From positions 372,001 through 436,000 of the forward strand of contig NZ_CP011267.1 in assembly GCF_001006045.1 (NCBI RefSeq): DNA of 64,000 bases, read 5' to 3'. Under the pieces are notes generated by a model that was given only the letters and a program-made list of their open reading frames with translations, searched no databases and was not told the DNA's origin. Shown here one piece after another: positions 11,212 to 20,283 of the stretch. A program made the position numbers and the translations under genes. The stretch comes from Geoglobus ahangari (GTDB lineage: Archaea; Halobacteriota; Archaeoglobi; Archaeoglobales; Archaeoglobaceae). Numbering within the stretch: the first letter of the stretch is position 1; every line of letters begins with the position of its first letter.

Positions 11212-11442
11212 TCAATCCTCAAACGGCTGGATGAGAATCACGTTGTTTCCTCTGAGCACTATGTCTCCCAGAACCCTCACCTTCTCCTCGCCTTTGTACT
11301 CTATTGCGTTGGAGAGGTGGAGGTTCATGTAGTCGTCAACACTCTCCAGCTTGCCCACAAGGCTGTTCTCCTCACCCTTCATCTCCACTCTAACCATTTT
11401 GCCGACCATTGACTTGACCATCTGGTTCGGAAGCACCCGCAT
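11212..11442 (-). CDS. Sm-like archaeal protein (SmAP2 type)
   Basis: The 76-residue protein has Sm1 (VGKLESVDDYMNLHLSNA) and Sm2 (LGDIVLRGNNVILIQP) motifs. It closely resembles the Archaeoglobus SmAP2 protein as I remember it (VLPNQMVKSMVGK start). LSm rings bind U-rich RNA and take part in RNA metabolism. The ATG at 11442 is preferred over the preceding Met codon by comparison with that protein. It heads a two-gene operon with the winged-helix Cys-cluster gene 2 bp downstream. Confidence 0.92.
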   Translation of the reverse strand: MRVLPNQMVKSMVGKMVRVEMKGEENSLVGKLESVDDYMNLHLSNAIEYKGEEKVRVLGDIVLRGNNVILIQPFED

Positions 11443-11545
11443 CACCTCTTTCTGTCATTATTTTTTATTTTAGAGCGAAATAACGCCTCTAAGCAGACCT
11501 ACCATTTATCAAAAATAGTATATATACCTTTCCAGATTTTGAAGC

Positions 11546-12472
11546 ATGATACTGGTCACGGGAGGAGCAGGATTCATAGGAAGCCACATAGTCGACGCAC
11601 TCATCGAAAGAGGTAACGAGGTCAGGATTATAGACAATTTATCATCCGGAAATCCTTCTTTCGTTAACGAAGATGCGGAATTTGTTGAGGGTGATCTGAG
11701 GCGCTTGGACGATGCCCTGAACGCCGTTAAAGGTGTTGAGGAGGTCTGGCACATAGCCGCCAACCCGGATGTCAGGCTGTCATACCAGAGGCCGGATGAG
11801 ATTTATGAAAATAACGTTCTCGCCACGTGGAACCTTCTCGAGGCGATGAGAAAGGAGGGTGTGAGCAGAATCGTCTTCACATCTACGTCCACGGTTTACG
11901 GGGAGGCGAAGGTAATCCCCACCCCCGAAGAGTACCCGACGATGCCGATTTCCGTTTACGGCGCCTCAAAGGTTGCTGGTGAGGCCATGATCTCATCCTA
12001 CTGCCACACATACGACATGAAGTCCTGGATCTTCAGGTTCGCCAACGTGATTGGAAGGAGGAGCAGGCACGGCGTGATCTACGACTTCATACTCAAGCTC
12101 AGGAAAAACCCGGAGGAGCTGGAGATACTTGGAAACGGGGAGCAGAACAAGTCGTACATATACATAGACGACTGCATTGGTGCGATGCTTCACGCCGTCG
12201 ATAGGAGTGATGACGTTGTGAACATCTTCAACATAGGCAGCGAGGATCAGGTGAAGGTCAGGAGGATAGCGGAAATCGTCAGCGAGGAGATGGGGCTGAA
12301 CCCGAGGTTTAGGTTCACCGGTGGAGACAGGGGCTGGAAGGGGGACGTGCCTGTGATGCTGCTGTCAATCGAGAAGCTGAAGTCCCTCGGCTGGAGGCCA
12401 AGGTACTCCAGCGAGGAGGCTGTCAGAAGGGCCGTGAGGGATCTACTCGACGAGGGCATAGTCGACAGTTAG
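11546..12472 (+). CDS. NAD-dependent epimerase/dehydratase (GalE-like)
   Basis: This 308-residue extended SDR protein has the NAD-binding GGAGFIGSH at residues 6-14, TSTSTVYGE, and the catalytic YGASK. It resembles UDP-glucose/UDP-N-acetylglucosamine 4-epimerases used for surface polysaccharide and N-glycan precursors, but the substrate cannot be fixed from sequence. A strong TATA box (TATATATA at 11518-11525) lies about 24 bp upstream, so the mRNA is probably leaderless. The 3' end overlaps convergent ccmB by 30 bp. Confidence 0.9.
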   Translation: MILVTGGAGFIGSHIVDALIERGNEVRIIDNLSSGNPSFVNEDAEFVEGDLRRLDDALNAVKGVEEVWHIAANPDVRLSYQRPDEIYENNVLATWNLLEAMRKEGVSRIVFTSTSTVYGEAKVIPTPEEYPTMPISVYGASKVAGEAMISSYCHTYDMKSWIFRFANVIGRRSRHGVIYDFILKLRKNPEELEILGNGEQNKSYIYIDDCIGAMLHAVDRSDDVVNIFNIGSEDQVKVRRIAEIVSEEMGLNPRFRFTGGDRGWKGDVPVMLLSIEKLKSLGWRPRYSSEEAVRRAVRDLLDEGIVDS

Positions 12473-13081
12473 GTAACCAACTGCAATCATCGCGGTTGAG
12501 AAGCCGAGCACCACGGAGAGAGGAGAAGCTATTCCCTCCACATTCCCCGACACGGCCATGCCAAACGCCTGAACTGTGGAGAGAATCACCGGAAATACGA
12601 CGGGGAACAGCAGTATTGGAAGAAGAAGCTCCCTCGCCTTGGACTTTATAACGAGAACTGACAGGGAGCTGCTGACTATCACGAAAGCGAGATTGCCAGC
12701 GGTTATCGCAACAAGAGCCATCAGCAGGTTTTTTGGATAGATCTCAAAAACGGCCATGAAGATGGGCACAATTACGGCCTCAAGCAGAAGCATTATGACG
12801 GCGTTGAACACAATCTTTCCGAACAGGATTGAGGATGGCGAGACGGGAGAGATCCTAAGCGCATCAAGGGTGCCCGTCTCGACCTCCTTCAGGAACGCCC
12901 TCGAATAGCCGAGCATTCCCGCGAATATGAAGACCACCCAAAGCAACGCCGGCTCTGGATTCTCAACGGTGGCGCTGAAGAGCATTATGGACAGCAGTGC
13001 AAAGAGGAACAGGAAGTTTATTGTGTTCTTGGTTCTGAACTCCGACTTCAGATCCTTCTTCGCTATTTCGAGGAACTTCAC
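12443..13081 (-). CDS. ccmB: CcmB, haem exporter ABC permease
   Basis: The 212-residue protein has six hydrophobic helices and resembles CcmB (KDLKSEFRTKN at the start, then LKEVETGTLDALRISPVSPSSILFGK). CcmB pairs with the CcmA ATPase in the system I pathway that drives haem handling for c-type cytochrome maturation. It overlaps ccmA by 4 bp. It is the last gene of the ferredoxin-oxidoreductase-ccmA-ccmB operon. ccmC is found separately at 60.3 kb, and the multihaem cytochrome at the right edge is a plausible client. Confidence 0.88.
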   Translation of the reverse strand: MKFLEIAKKDLKSEFRTKNTINFLFLFALLSIMLFSATVENPEPALLWVVFIFAGMLGYSRAFLKEVETGTLDALRISPVSPSSILFGKIVFNAVIMLLLEAVIVPIFMAVFEIYPKNLLMALVAITAGNLAFVIVSSSLSVLVIKSKARELLLPILLFPVVFPVILSTVQAFGMAVSGNVEGIASPLSVVLGFSTAMIAVGYLTVDYALVE

Positions 13082-13743
13082 CCCATCACCTCCCTGTAGA
13101 CCCTCTCGACCTCATCTGCAGTCCCATCGTAAACGAGCCTTCCGTCCCTGATTATCAGCACCCTCGTGCAAAGCATCTCAGCCTCGCCAAGGTTGTGGGT
13201 GGTAAAGAGGATTGTTGCGCTGAACGAGGAAATGGCCTCGAAGAGCCTGTTCCTCCCCTCCACGTCAAGCCCGGTCGTGGGCTCGTCGAGTATCAGGAGG
13301 TCGGGATCGTTTATCAGAGCCCTCGCGATGGAGAGTCTCTGCTTCATCCCCCTCGAGTAGTTTCTTACGAGCTCGTGTCTCCTCTTCCACAGCCCGAACT
13401 CCCTGAGCAGCTCCCCAATCCTCTCCTCATCCAGCCCGTAGATCCTCGCGAAGAACTCGAGGTTCTCGTAAGCCGTGAGGTCGTCGTAGAGGAATGTGTT
13501 GTGGCTCACCACCCCAATCCTCGCCTTAACCTCCTCGTCAATTCTGGACTTCCCGAAGACCCTCACCTCTCCCCCCGTCGGCCTGATCTGCCCGCTTATG
13601 AGCTTGACCGTCGTTGTCTTCCCGCTGCCGTTGGGCCCGAGAAGCGCCACCCTCTCATCTCCGGATATTTCGAAGCTCAGCCCCTTCAGGGCCTTGAACC
13701 TTCCAAAGGTCTTCTCCACGTTTCGGAACTCCACGACCTTCAC
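13078..13743 (-). CDS. ccmA: CcmA-type ABC transporter ATPase
   Basis: The 221-residue protein carries Walker A GPNGSGKTTT (about residues 35-44), the signature YSRGMKQRLS and Walker B LLILDEPT. The adjacent ccmB identifies it as CcmA, which energises haem release from the CcmE chaperone in system I maturation. It overlaps ccmB and the oxidoreductase gene by 4 bp each, indicating translational coupling. Confidence 0.88.
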   Translation of the reverse strand: MKVVEFRNVEKTFGRFKALKGLSFEISGDERVALLGPNGSGKTTTVKLISGQIRPTGGEVRVFGKSRIDEEVKARIGVVSHNTFLYDDLTAYENLEFFARIYGLDEERIGELLREFGLWKRRHELVRNYSRGMKQRLSIARALINDPDLLILDEPTTGLDVEGRNRLFEAISSFSATILFTTHNLGEAEMLCTRVLIIRDGRLVYDGTADEVERVYREVMG

Positions 13744-14897
13744 AGCAGCTCCCCCAGAACCCTCTCAACCCCAAGGGCCACCCCGTCAACCTCTATGTCC
13801 TCGCCCTTGGCACCGTCACCAACAACGTAAAGGTTCCTGTAGGGTGTGGAGTTGCTCTCCTTCATCCCAGCCATCACCCTGTTGACCGGCCAGTCACCCT
13901 TGTAGCTCTGAACCGCGATTATCACATAGCTGTACCCCTTGAGGATCTCCCTGAGCTCCTTGAGACCAGCAAGGATCTCCTCTCTGCTCCCCTCTCTCAG
14001 GGGCTGGTGGGCCTGAAGCATGTGCTTCTTCCCCAGATTGTCATCCGCATTCGTCACTTCATTCATCCCGGCTATCCTCATCCCGAGTGTGAAGAGGACT
14101 CCGGTGTGACCGACAAACGGCTCGTCAAGGGCGATCGTGTACTTCACACCCCTGCTCTCCGGCTTAACCTCCCCGTATCGCTCGCCGAGGAGTTCCATGG
14201 TGAGCTTGTGACCGAGGTTGGATACGACGACGTCATAATCACGCCTCTCCTTACCGTAAACGCCGAAGATCTCCCCCGGCTTTAGAGCCGTGACCTCCTC
14301 TCTCGCTATCACGCCATCGTTCGACTTTATAACCTCAGCAAGCTCCTCAACAACCGCCTTGCACCCGCCGACAGGAATCCCGGGACCTCTGTATCTCTCG
14401 GTTTGCCTGTAAATCGGAACTATGCTTCCGAAGCTGATCTGATCAGGGAAAACGCTCAGGCTCCATCCGAGGAACGCCCTCATGAAGAGGTATGCCCTCT
14501 CGCTCAGCCCCTTGCCGAACTCCTCCAGAGTTCTGTTCCTTCCAAACTTCAGCCTCAGAAACTCGAGATTGAGCTTCATCAGGTCTCTGAACGGAAACGA
14601 CCTCCTGCTCAAAACCTCCCTTTCCCCGTTCCAGTAGATCTCGGCCTCGGGTCTTGAATCCACGATCTCCACCCTGCAGCCAGCCCTCCTCAGCAGCCTC
14701 GCCAGAGGGCCTTTGCTCCCGTGCGGGATCATGTGGAGAGCGCCGGTGCTGACCTCGTAGCCTTTGTAGCTTATAGACGTGAACCTGCCGCCGATGAACG
14801 GCAGTCTCTCGAAGACCTCAACCCTGTACCCGTTCTCTGCCAGAATTGCTCCCGTCAGCAGACCTCCGAGCCCCGCACCGACTATGCCGACCCTCAT
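13740..14897 (-). CDS. FAD-dependent oxidoreductase, phytoene desaturase-like
   Basis: The 385-residue protein begins MRVGIVGAGLGGLLTGAILA with the dinucleotide-binding GxGxxG, then ERLPFIGGRFTS. It ends NLYVVGDGAKGEDIEVDGVALG, the second FAD-contact motif of the CrtI/amine oxidase superfamily. The substrate is unknown; members act on isoprenoids. The ATG at 14897 overlaps the ferredoxin stop (ATGA), so a ferredoxin may be its electron partner. It is coupled to ccmA downstream, a pairing that hints at a reductive step linked to haem or cytochrome assembly. Confidence 0.78.
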   Translation of the reverse strand: MRVGIVGAGLGGLLTGAILAENGYRVEVFERLPFIGGRFTSISYKGYEVSTGALHMIPHGSKGPLARLLRRAGCRVEIVDSRPEAEIYWNGEREVLSRRSFPFRDLMKLNLEFLRLKFGRNRTLEEFGKGLSERAYLFMRAFLGWSLSVFPDQISFGSIVPIYRQTERYRGPGIPVGGCKAVVEELAEVIKSNDGVIAREEVTALKPGEIFGVYGKERRDYDVVVSNLGHKLTMELLGERYGEVKPESRGVKYTIALDEPFVGHTGVLFTLGMRIAGMNEVTNADDNLGKKHMLQAHQPLREGSREEILAGLKELREILKGYSYVIIAVQSYKGDWPVNRVMAGMKESNSTPYRNLYVVGDGAKGEDIEVDGVALGVERVLGELL

Positions 14898-15064
14898 TCC
14901 ACCACCAAGGCCGAGAGAGGACAGTAGGAAATGCACCTCCTGCAGAGAGTGCACCTCTCGTGATCTATCTCAGCTTTTCCTAAAACCTCAATCGCGTCGA
15001 ACCTGCACGAAAGCTTGCAGAAAGAGCAGCCCACGCAGCTGTCCCTCACAACAACCTTCACCAC
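14894..15064 (-). CDS. Small 2[4Fe-4S] ferredoxin
   Basis: A 56-residue protein with two complete cluster motifs: C10-x2-C13-x2-C16-x3-C20 and C38-x2-C41-x2-C44-x3-C48-P, the bacterial/archaeal 2[4Fe-4S] ferredoxin pattern. It starts at tandem GTG codons (15064 or 15061), about 20 bp after an A/T-rich TATA-like stretch (15082-15096), and stops at 14894 overlapping the oxidoreductase ATG. It is easy to miss because of its length and GTG start. It probably supplies low-potential electrons to the FAD protein downstream. Confidence 0.88.
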   Translation of the reverse strand: MVKVVVRDSCVGCSFCKLSCRFDAIEVLGKAEIDHERCTLCRRCISYCPLSALVVE

Positions 15065-15103
15065 AAAGCAAGTTGTCAGCAGAAATAAAAATTTTTTCAG
15101 GCC

Positions 15104-16660
15104 TCACGCTCTGGGCAGCCTGATCACGAACACCGCTCCGCCCTCCGGATTGTCCTCCACCCAGACCTTCCCACCGTACCTCTCGACTATCCTCCTCACG
15201 ATGTAGAGGCCCAGTCCGAGGCTGTCCGCCGTGCTGAAACCCTCCCTGAAGATCTCCTCCTTGATCTCATCTGAGATCCCCCTGCCGTAGTCCTTAACCC
15301 TCAGCTCCACATACTCTTCCTTCTCAGCGATCTCGAACTCGATCCTCTCCGTTCCGCCATGCCTTATGGCGTTGCTGACGAGGTTGTCAACAACCGAGTA
15401 TATCCCGACGTCCGCCAAGACCGTCGCGTCCCCGTGGATCTCGTAGGCAATGTCGTAGTTCTTCATGACCTCCTCGATGACCTCCCTGAGGTCTATTCTC
15501 TCGGGCCTGTAGTCGGTGAAGGCCACCTCAAGATTCTTGACCCTCTCAATCAGCCTCGCAGAGTCCTCTACAGCCTCCAGAATCCCCTCGTAAAACTCAG
15601 GAGTCTTCCTCTCCAGCCCCAGCTCCGCAAGCCCCATGATCCTCGTAAGCCTGTTGAGCAGGTCGTGCCTCATGAGCCTGTTGAGGAAGCGCAGGTTCTC
15701 GTTGGCCATCTCTAAGCTCCTCTGGGACTTCTGGATCTCGTCGAGCATCGTGTTGATGCTCTCGGCAAGTGATGAGATCTCGTCATCTCCCCTCACCTCC
15801 AGCCTCCTGTCAGAGTACCCGTGCTCCGTCACGGATCTCGTGAACTCGGAGATCTCCCGTATCCTCTCCACGTCCCTGCCAAGGACGATCAGTACGGCGA
15901 AGCCCACAACAACTGTGGTTGCGGAGACGAACACTATCGCGCTGAGCACGCCAAACCTCGAGAGGTCTCTCCAGTACGGGTGGAGCGAGTACTCGAAAAC
16001 GAGCGCAATATCCCCTCTCACATCCCTGAGTGGGAGGTAAATGATGAGGTTTCCGTCCCTCAGCTCGTAAACCTGCTCTTCGACCCTCCTGTCGCTCAGT
16101 CCGATCTCAACGTCCTCGTGGGACTTCAGCTCGGAGATCATGTGCTCGTCAATGTACCTGACGAAGACCACATAACCGTTCTCCTCGCTCAGGGTCTCAA
16201 CAGGGTGAACCGAGAATATGGCAGGCCTGTCGAGCAAGATTATGCCGCTCCTGTGCTCCACCATCGTTCCGATGCTTTCTCTGACTCGATCCGGGACCCT
16301 CACCCAGCTCCCGTTTCTCGAGTCGTAGGCGAGCGATGCAACCTCCTCATACGAGCTGTCAAGGACTATCGCAGCACTGATCCCGAGAAGCTTGAACAGC
16401 ACCGGGTTTTCCAGCCTCCTCCCAACATCCCCGAGGTCGGAGAAGCTCTCTGCGTTCAGGTAGACTGCACACCTCTCGCCGAGCTCGTCAACCTGCCTGT
16501 CCATGAACCTCTCTATGCTGCCGGACTCCATCTCGACTACCATCTGCTCGATCTTATCGGAGATCGAAACGACGGAATACGTCACGTAGATGACCGAGAG
16601 GATGAGCATGCCGAGAAAGGACACGACTATTACCGCTACGAGCTTGGTCTGCAGCTTCAT
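15104..16660 (-). CDS. Membrane sensor histidine kinase
   Basis: The 518-residue kinase has TM1 (about 7-29), an extracytoplasmic sensing domain (30-235), TM2 (about 236-260) and a HAMP-like linker (262-315). A dimerisation helix with phospho-acceptor His332 ([11 protein letters not shown]) follows, then a HATPase_c domain with an N box ([11 protein letters not shown]), DYGRGI and GLGLYIV. No response regulator is adjacent, so its partner is elsewhere or unknown. Its ATG overlaps the stop of topoisomerase VI subunit A (ATGA), an unusual coupling. Confidence 0.92.
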   Translation of the reverse strand: MKLQTKLVAVIVVSFLGMLILSVIYVTYSVVSISDKIEQMVVEMESGSIERFMDRQVDELGERCAVYLNAESFSDLGDVGRRLENPVLFKLLGISAAIVLDSSYEEVASLAYDSRNGSWVRVPDRVRESIGTMVEHRSGIILLDRPAIFSVHPVETLSEENGYVVFVRYIDEHMISELKSHEDVEIGLSDRRVEEQVYELRDGNLIIYLPLRDVRGDIALVFEYSLHPYWRDLSRFGVLSAIVFVSATTVVVGFAVLIVLGRDVERIREISEFTRSVTEHGYSDRRLEVRGDDEISSLAESINTMLDEIQKSQRSLEMANENLRFLNRLMRHDLLNRLTRIMGLAELGLERKTPEFYEGILEAVEDSARLIERVKNLEVAFTDYRPERIDLREVIEEVMKNYDIAYEIHGDATVLADVGIYSVVDNLVSNAIRHGGTERIEFEIAEKEEYVELRVKDYGRGISDEIKEEIFREGFSTADSLGLGLYIVRRIVERYGGKVWVEDNPEGGAVFVIRLPRA

Positions 16661-17742
16661 GCTTTCAAGATCCCCATCTCCGTTAATCTCTCGGGCAGGT
16701 AAACATCGGTGACGTAGTCGAGACCGTACTTGGCGAGTGCCTGCTGCTCCGACTTCTTGCCGAGGTCAAGCTGCAGCTTAACCTCGCTCCTCCAGAAGTC
16801 AGAATCAAAGCGCGGGTCGGTGAGAATCGCGTTCAAAGCCTTCACATCCTGCTCGTTCAGCTTGTCCGAAGGGAGGTTGTACTTCACGATGTCCGACGGC
16901 CTGATCCCCACGAATTTCGCTGCGGGAGTTGCGAGGTACTCGCTGAGGTGGGCTGACTTTATGCTCCCGTAAGCAACGCTGGCGTAGATCCTGTAGCTCC
17001 AGGGGTCTCCATCCGTGAAGACCACCACGGGCAGCCCGAGCTCTGTGTTCAGTCTCTTGAGCAGCCTTCTGGTGCTCCTCGCTGGCTGGCCTTTCAGGTG
17101 CACGATTATCGCGTCAAACTCCTCGTCAAACCCGTTCTCGACGAGCCTGTCCCTCATACCTCCGGTCTCTATTGCTATGACGAACTTCGCGTCGTGCTCG
17201 ACAAACTCCAGCCTGTCCACGTTCACGGGAATCTGGTATCCACCCTCTCCAACGTCCTCCTGACAGTGGATCTCCCTAACACCCCTCCTCGTCTCCTCCC
17301 TAATCCTGATTGGGCCAATCACCGTAGCGCCATCCTCTTCTGGCCTTATGTGGAAGTGCTCCCTCTGAAAGGCGGTGAGAATCTCGAGATCCTCTATCAG
17401 CCTGTCGCTGTCGGCCTGCTCGTTGAACTTGGCCATCCCCCAGTTCTCGGAGATGTAGTAGAGCTCTCTGAGGGTCGAGGACTTGTTCACTTTGAGCTGC
17501 TCCTTTATGAAGCCCATCACGTACGCCATCCTGAGCATCATGTACGCTCCCTTAAGCGTCTTCGCAGACCTCGTTGATGTCCTGTCGCCATAAACCCACA
17601 CCTCGCTCTCCTCATTGAACTCGATGTTGTACTTTGTTCTCGTGGAGATCTCTATCTCCGGTATCTCCCCATTCTTCAGCTGCTCGTAGATGGACTCGGC
17701 TATCCTGAGCAGGGCCTTCAACGCTTTCTGCTCAATATCCAA
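16657..17742 (-). CDS. top6A: DNA topoisomerase VI subunit A
   Basis: This is the Spo11-like DNA-cleaving subunit of the type IIB topoisomerase, which makes double-strand breaks with 2-nt overhangs to relax and decatenate DNA. The 361-residue protein has the winged-helix tyrosine region LRELYYIS (Tyr95/Tyr96) and Toprim motifs, including VIAIETGG and [13 protein letters not shown], that bind Mg. It overlaps the end of top6B by 11 bp, and the histidine kinase starts at its stop. Confidence 0.96.
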   Translation of the reverse strand: MDIEQKALKALLRIAESIYEQLKNGEIPEIEISTRTKYNIEFNEESEVWVYGDRTSTRSAKTLKGAYMMLRMAYVMGFIKEQLKVNKSSTLRELYYISENWGMAKFNEQADSDRLIEDLEILTAFQREHFHIRPEEDGATVIGPIRIREETRRGVREIHCQEDVGEGGYQIPVNVDRLEFVEHDAKFVIAIETGGMRDRLVENGFDEEFDAIIVHLKGQPARSTRRLLKRLNTELGLPVVVFTDGDPWSYRIYASVAYGSIKSAHLSEYLATPAAKFVGIRPSDIVKYNLPSDKLNEQDVKALNAILTDPRFDSDFWRSEVKLQLDLGKKSEQQALAKYGLDYVTDVYLPERLTEMGILKA

Positions 17743-19504
17743 GCTTCACCACCTCTCCACCCGCGAGCATCTCTTCCTCAATCCCCTCAACGAGCGGCTT
17801 TCTGTTGATGTGCCTGCCTTTGAACTCGTACTCTATCCTGCACTCCTCCCCCGGCCCAACCTCCACGTCCCACTTGGCAGTCCTGTCCCCGTTTATCCCG
17901 CCGTCACACATTTCATAGATTCTGAGTCTCCTCCTCGCGCTGGAGAAGTTGTGAATGACTACGACGGCCCTGCCATCCCTTACCTCCCTCGACACGTACA
18001 CCTTCCCCATTATCCTCGCTATAACCTTCTCAGCGTCAACCTTCTCCCTCTCGACCACCTCGCTTATCTTCTCCGCCAGCAGCGGGATGATCTTCAGGAG
18101 CTCTTCCTCCTTCTTCTTCCTCTTCTGAATGCTCTTCTTCCTCTCAACATACTCCTTCAACCTTCTCCCGCACTCCTGAAGCGCGAGCCTGACCTCCTCG
18201 ATTATCTCGGGTATAGCTGCAACGGCCTCCTTGGACTCGGAAACGTAGGGAACGTTTGTGGAGGCGACGTGAACGAGTATTACTGCCGGAGCCACAGGCA
18301 GCTCGTTTTTGGACTGCTGAAGCCCGTAGTTCTTCCAGTTAACGCTCACCACAGCCTGAGTGAGGGCACAGCCGCTCTGCTGGTAGAGTAGCGGGATCTT
18401 GTTGGCAAACCTCAGAAGCGAAACCTTGTCCTCCTTGATCTCTCCCCCGTAGGCTATTCCGGCCTCGACGAGAAACGGATGCCCTGAGTAAACCTTCGGC
18501 TTCCTCGTCACAGCATAAACGAATTCTGGGGAGTACTCCTCCATCAGGCTCTTCATTATCAGGCTCTCACCTATCGGCGAGAGGCAGTCTACAGGAGGGG
18601 GGAGGAGGTCTGTCAGCCTGAAAGCGTTTATGAGCCTCTCGGCATCCTCCCTCGAGAGGGATGAGGGGCTCATGCTTGCAGGCAGACCGGCCTTTGCGAG
18701 GATCTCCTCGCTTATCTTGTCCCCAACTCTCACAAACTCGGTTTTGAGGAAGTTCTTCAGGTCTCTTGCCTTCGTGTTCTTGAGCATGGCCATCAGCGTA
18801 CCTATCTCGATGCCGTGCGGGTGAGGTTTTATCTCCTTCGGCGGCTCAGGAGGGGTGTCGCTGATCCTCTTGAAATCGTGCACCTCCCCGTCGGGGGTTA
18901 TGAAGGTGATTCTTGCGTGCGGGTTGACGACGGAGGTTTCCTTCAGGTACTCGTAAACGCTCTGCTTCCTCTCCTTGACGTAGCTGCCCCTTATCTCGAG
19001 CTCAATCCTCGTTCCGTGTGGTGAGAACCACTCAACCTCGCGCTCACTCACGATTTCGGGCTCGTTCTTCTTTGTGTCTATGAGGAGCTCGAACCTGTAG
19101 GCCTTTCCACCCTCAACCTTTGACGTGACAACCGTGGGCTTTCCGGTGGTGATCTGGGCGTAGAGGACTGCCGACGAGATTCCTATACCCTGCTGACCCC
19201 TGCTCTGCTTTATCGCGTGAAACCTCGATCCGTAAAGGAGCTTTCCGAATACCCTCGGTATCTGATCCCTCTCTATGCCCGGGCCGTTGTCCTCCACTAC
19301 GATCCTGAAAAACCCCTCCCCGGTCTTGGAGATCTTGACCATTATGTCGGGCAGTATCCCCGCCTCCTCGCAGGCATCGAGGCTGTTGTCCACGGCCTCC
19401 CTGACACAGGTTATGAGCGCCTTGGATGGGTTGGAGTACCCGAGAATGTGCTTGTTCTTCTCAAAGAACTCGGCTATGCTTATCTCCCTGTGCTTGGAGC
19501 TCAT
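17732..19504 (-). CDS. top6B: DNA topoisomerase VI subunit B
   Basis: The 590-residue ATPase subunit carries the GHKL motifs [16 protein letters not shown] (N box), VEDNGPGI and [10 protein letters not shown], then the H2TH and transducer domains. ATP binding closes the gate and triggers cleavage by subunit A. A Lys-rich helical segment ([13 protein letters not shown]) precedes a C-terminal immunoglobulin-like domain. It is first in the order top6B-top6A-kinase. Its start at 19504 lies 5 bp after the AsnC-like gene's stop. Confidence 0.96.
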   Translation of the reverse strand: MSSKHREISIAEFFEKNKHILGYSNPSKALITCVREAVDNSLDACEEAGILPDIMVKISKTGEGFFRIVVEDNGPGIERDQIPRVFGKLLYGSRFHAIKQSRGQQGIGISSAVLYAQITTGKPTVVTSKVEGGKAYRFELLIDTKKNEPEIVSEREVEWFSPHGTRIELEIRGSYVKERKQSVYEYLKETSVVNPHARITFITPDGEVHDFKRISDTPPEPPKEIKPHPHGIEIGTLMAMLKNTKARDLKNFLKTEFVRVGDKISEEILAKAGLPASMSPSSLSREDAERLINAFRLTDLLPPPVDCLSPIGESLIMKSLMEEYSPEFVYAVTRKPKVYSGHPFLVEAGIAYGGEIKEDKVSLLRFANKIPLLYQQSGCALTQAVVSVNWKNYGLQQSKNELPVAPAVILVHVASTNVPYVSESKEAVAAIPEIIEEVRLALQECGRRLKEYVERKKSIQKRKKKEEELLKIIPLLAEKISEVVEREKVDAEKVIARIMGKVYVSREVRDGRAVVVIHNFSSARRRLRIYEMCDGGINGDRTAKWDVEVGPGEECRIEYEFKGRHINRKPLVEGIEEEMLAGGEVVKLGY

Positions 19505-19509
19505 AATGA

Positions 19510-19740
19510 TCAGATTTCTGCCCCAACCACCGTTTGAGTCTTGGTGACGCCCTCAATATCCCGGATGGAGTCAACCGTCTTGTTGAGTTCTGAGAGGCTG
19601 CCCGCCTCGATGATGACCACGAAGTCGAACTCGCCGAAAACGTGGTAAACCTCCCTGACGTTCTTCATCTCCTTTATGGCCTTGTAAACCGCCTTTTCCC
19701 TTCCGGGAGAGACGTTCACCATTGTGACGCCAATAACCAT
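19510..19740 (-). CDS. Lrp/AsnC-type ligand-binding (RAM) domain protein
   Basis: The 76-residue protein is a stand-alone RAM domain: MVIGVTMVNVSPGREKAVY, then VYHVFGEFDFVVIIEA. It has no DNA-binding helix-turn-helix, and such proteins bind amino acids or modulate partner regulators. The ATG at 19740 is chosen because a TATA-like box at about 19760-19768 (minus-strand GGTTTTATGC) is about 25 bp upstream. Longer in-frame starts would cross that promoter. It precedes top6B by 5 bp and may share its transcript. Confidence 0.85.
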   Translation of the reverse strand: MVIGVTMVNVSPGREKAVYKAIKEMKNVREVYHVFGEFDFVVIIEAGSLSELNKTVDSIRDIEGVTKTQTVVGAEI

Positions 19741-19827
19741 GTTCGATACTTGTCCCGAACGCATAAAACCTTTTCCCTGCCTTTTGCAGGGCATAAGGAA
19801 TATATCGCGCCCGCGCCAAAAACCCAT

Positions 19828-19886
19828 GACCGATGATGAGCTGATCCGCCGCTGAGGCGGTGATGAGGCCAGTACGGTCTGAGGTC
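19828..19886 (+). ncRNA. Box C/D sRNA with predicted 16S rRNA target
   Basis: Boxes C TGATGA (19834-19839), D' CTGA (19852-19855), C' TGATGA (19861-19866) and D CTGA (19879-19882) are enclosed by a GACC/GGTC terminal stem (19828-19831 with 19883-19886). A TATA box, GAATATATC (19798-19806), lies about 25 bp upstream. The D' guide (19840-19851) pairs over 11 nt, with one G-U, to the 16S segment opposite 26887-26897. The N+5 rule puts 2'-O-methylation on the G opposite 26893, about nt 237 of 16S. The D guide has no convincing target here. Confidence 0.9.
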
Positions 19887-20283
19887 ACCAGAACCCGAAC
19901 TCGTGGAGATACGCGTGGATGTTCAGCAGGAAGTCGTTGAGCTTGACGAAAGGCACTATCACCGCACCCTTGTGCAAGTAAACGCTGTCGTCTATGAGCG
20001 GGACAACGACCGGCACAACTTTCCTCCCCTCGAGCCTTTCGAGCCTCTCACACCGCTTAGCGTGCTTCTCCGCCTCCCTTTTTATCGCCGACAGCCTGTA
20101 CCAGCCGTGAGTGTACCTCTTCGCATCTATCGCCAGCACGAGTCCATACCTCTCCGCCAGCACGTCAATCTCCGCCCTGCCCTGCTCGTCTTTGAATACG
20201 TGGCGAAACCTTGTCGTGAATCCGTGGTGCTCGAGGATTTCCCTTATCGCTTCCTCAAACTCCTGCCACGTCGAAAAGTTCAT
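19885..20283 (-). CDS. Mrr/PD-(D/E)XK-like restriction endonuclease-fold protein
   Basis: The 132-residue protein shows the nuclease core order: an N-terminal helix (WQEFEEAIREILEHHGF), EIDVLAERYGLVLAIDAK (the D-x(n)-DxK metal site), and a following basic helix. Mrr-like domains cleave or bind modified DNA, or act in repair. The ATG at 20283 lies inside the last codons of the DUF1786 gene (29-bp overlap, different frame), which indicates coupling. With the radical-SAM HhH protein upstream, a DNA maintenance role is a reasonable guess. Confidence 0.75.
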   Translation of the reverse strand: MNFSTWQEFEEAIREILEHHGFTTRFRHVFKDEQGRAEIDVLAERYGLVLAIDAKRYTHGWYRLSAIKREAEKHAKRCERLERLEGRKVVPVVVPLIDDSVYLHKGAVIVPFVKLNDFLLNIHAYLHEFGFW

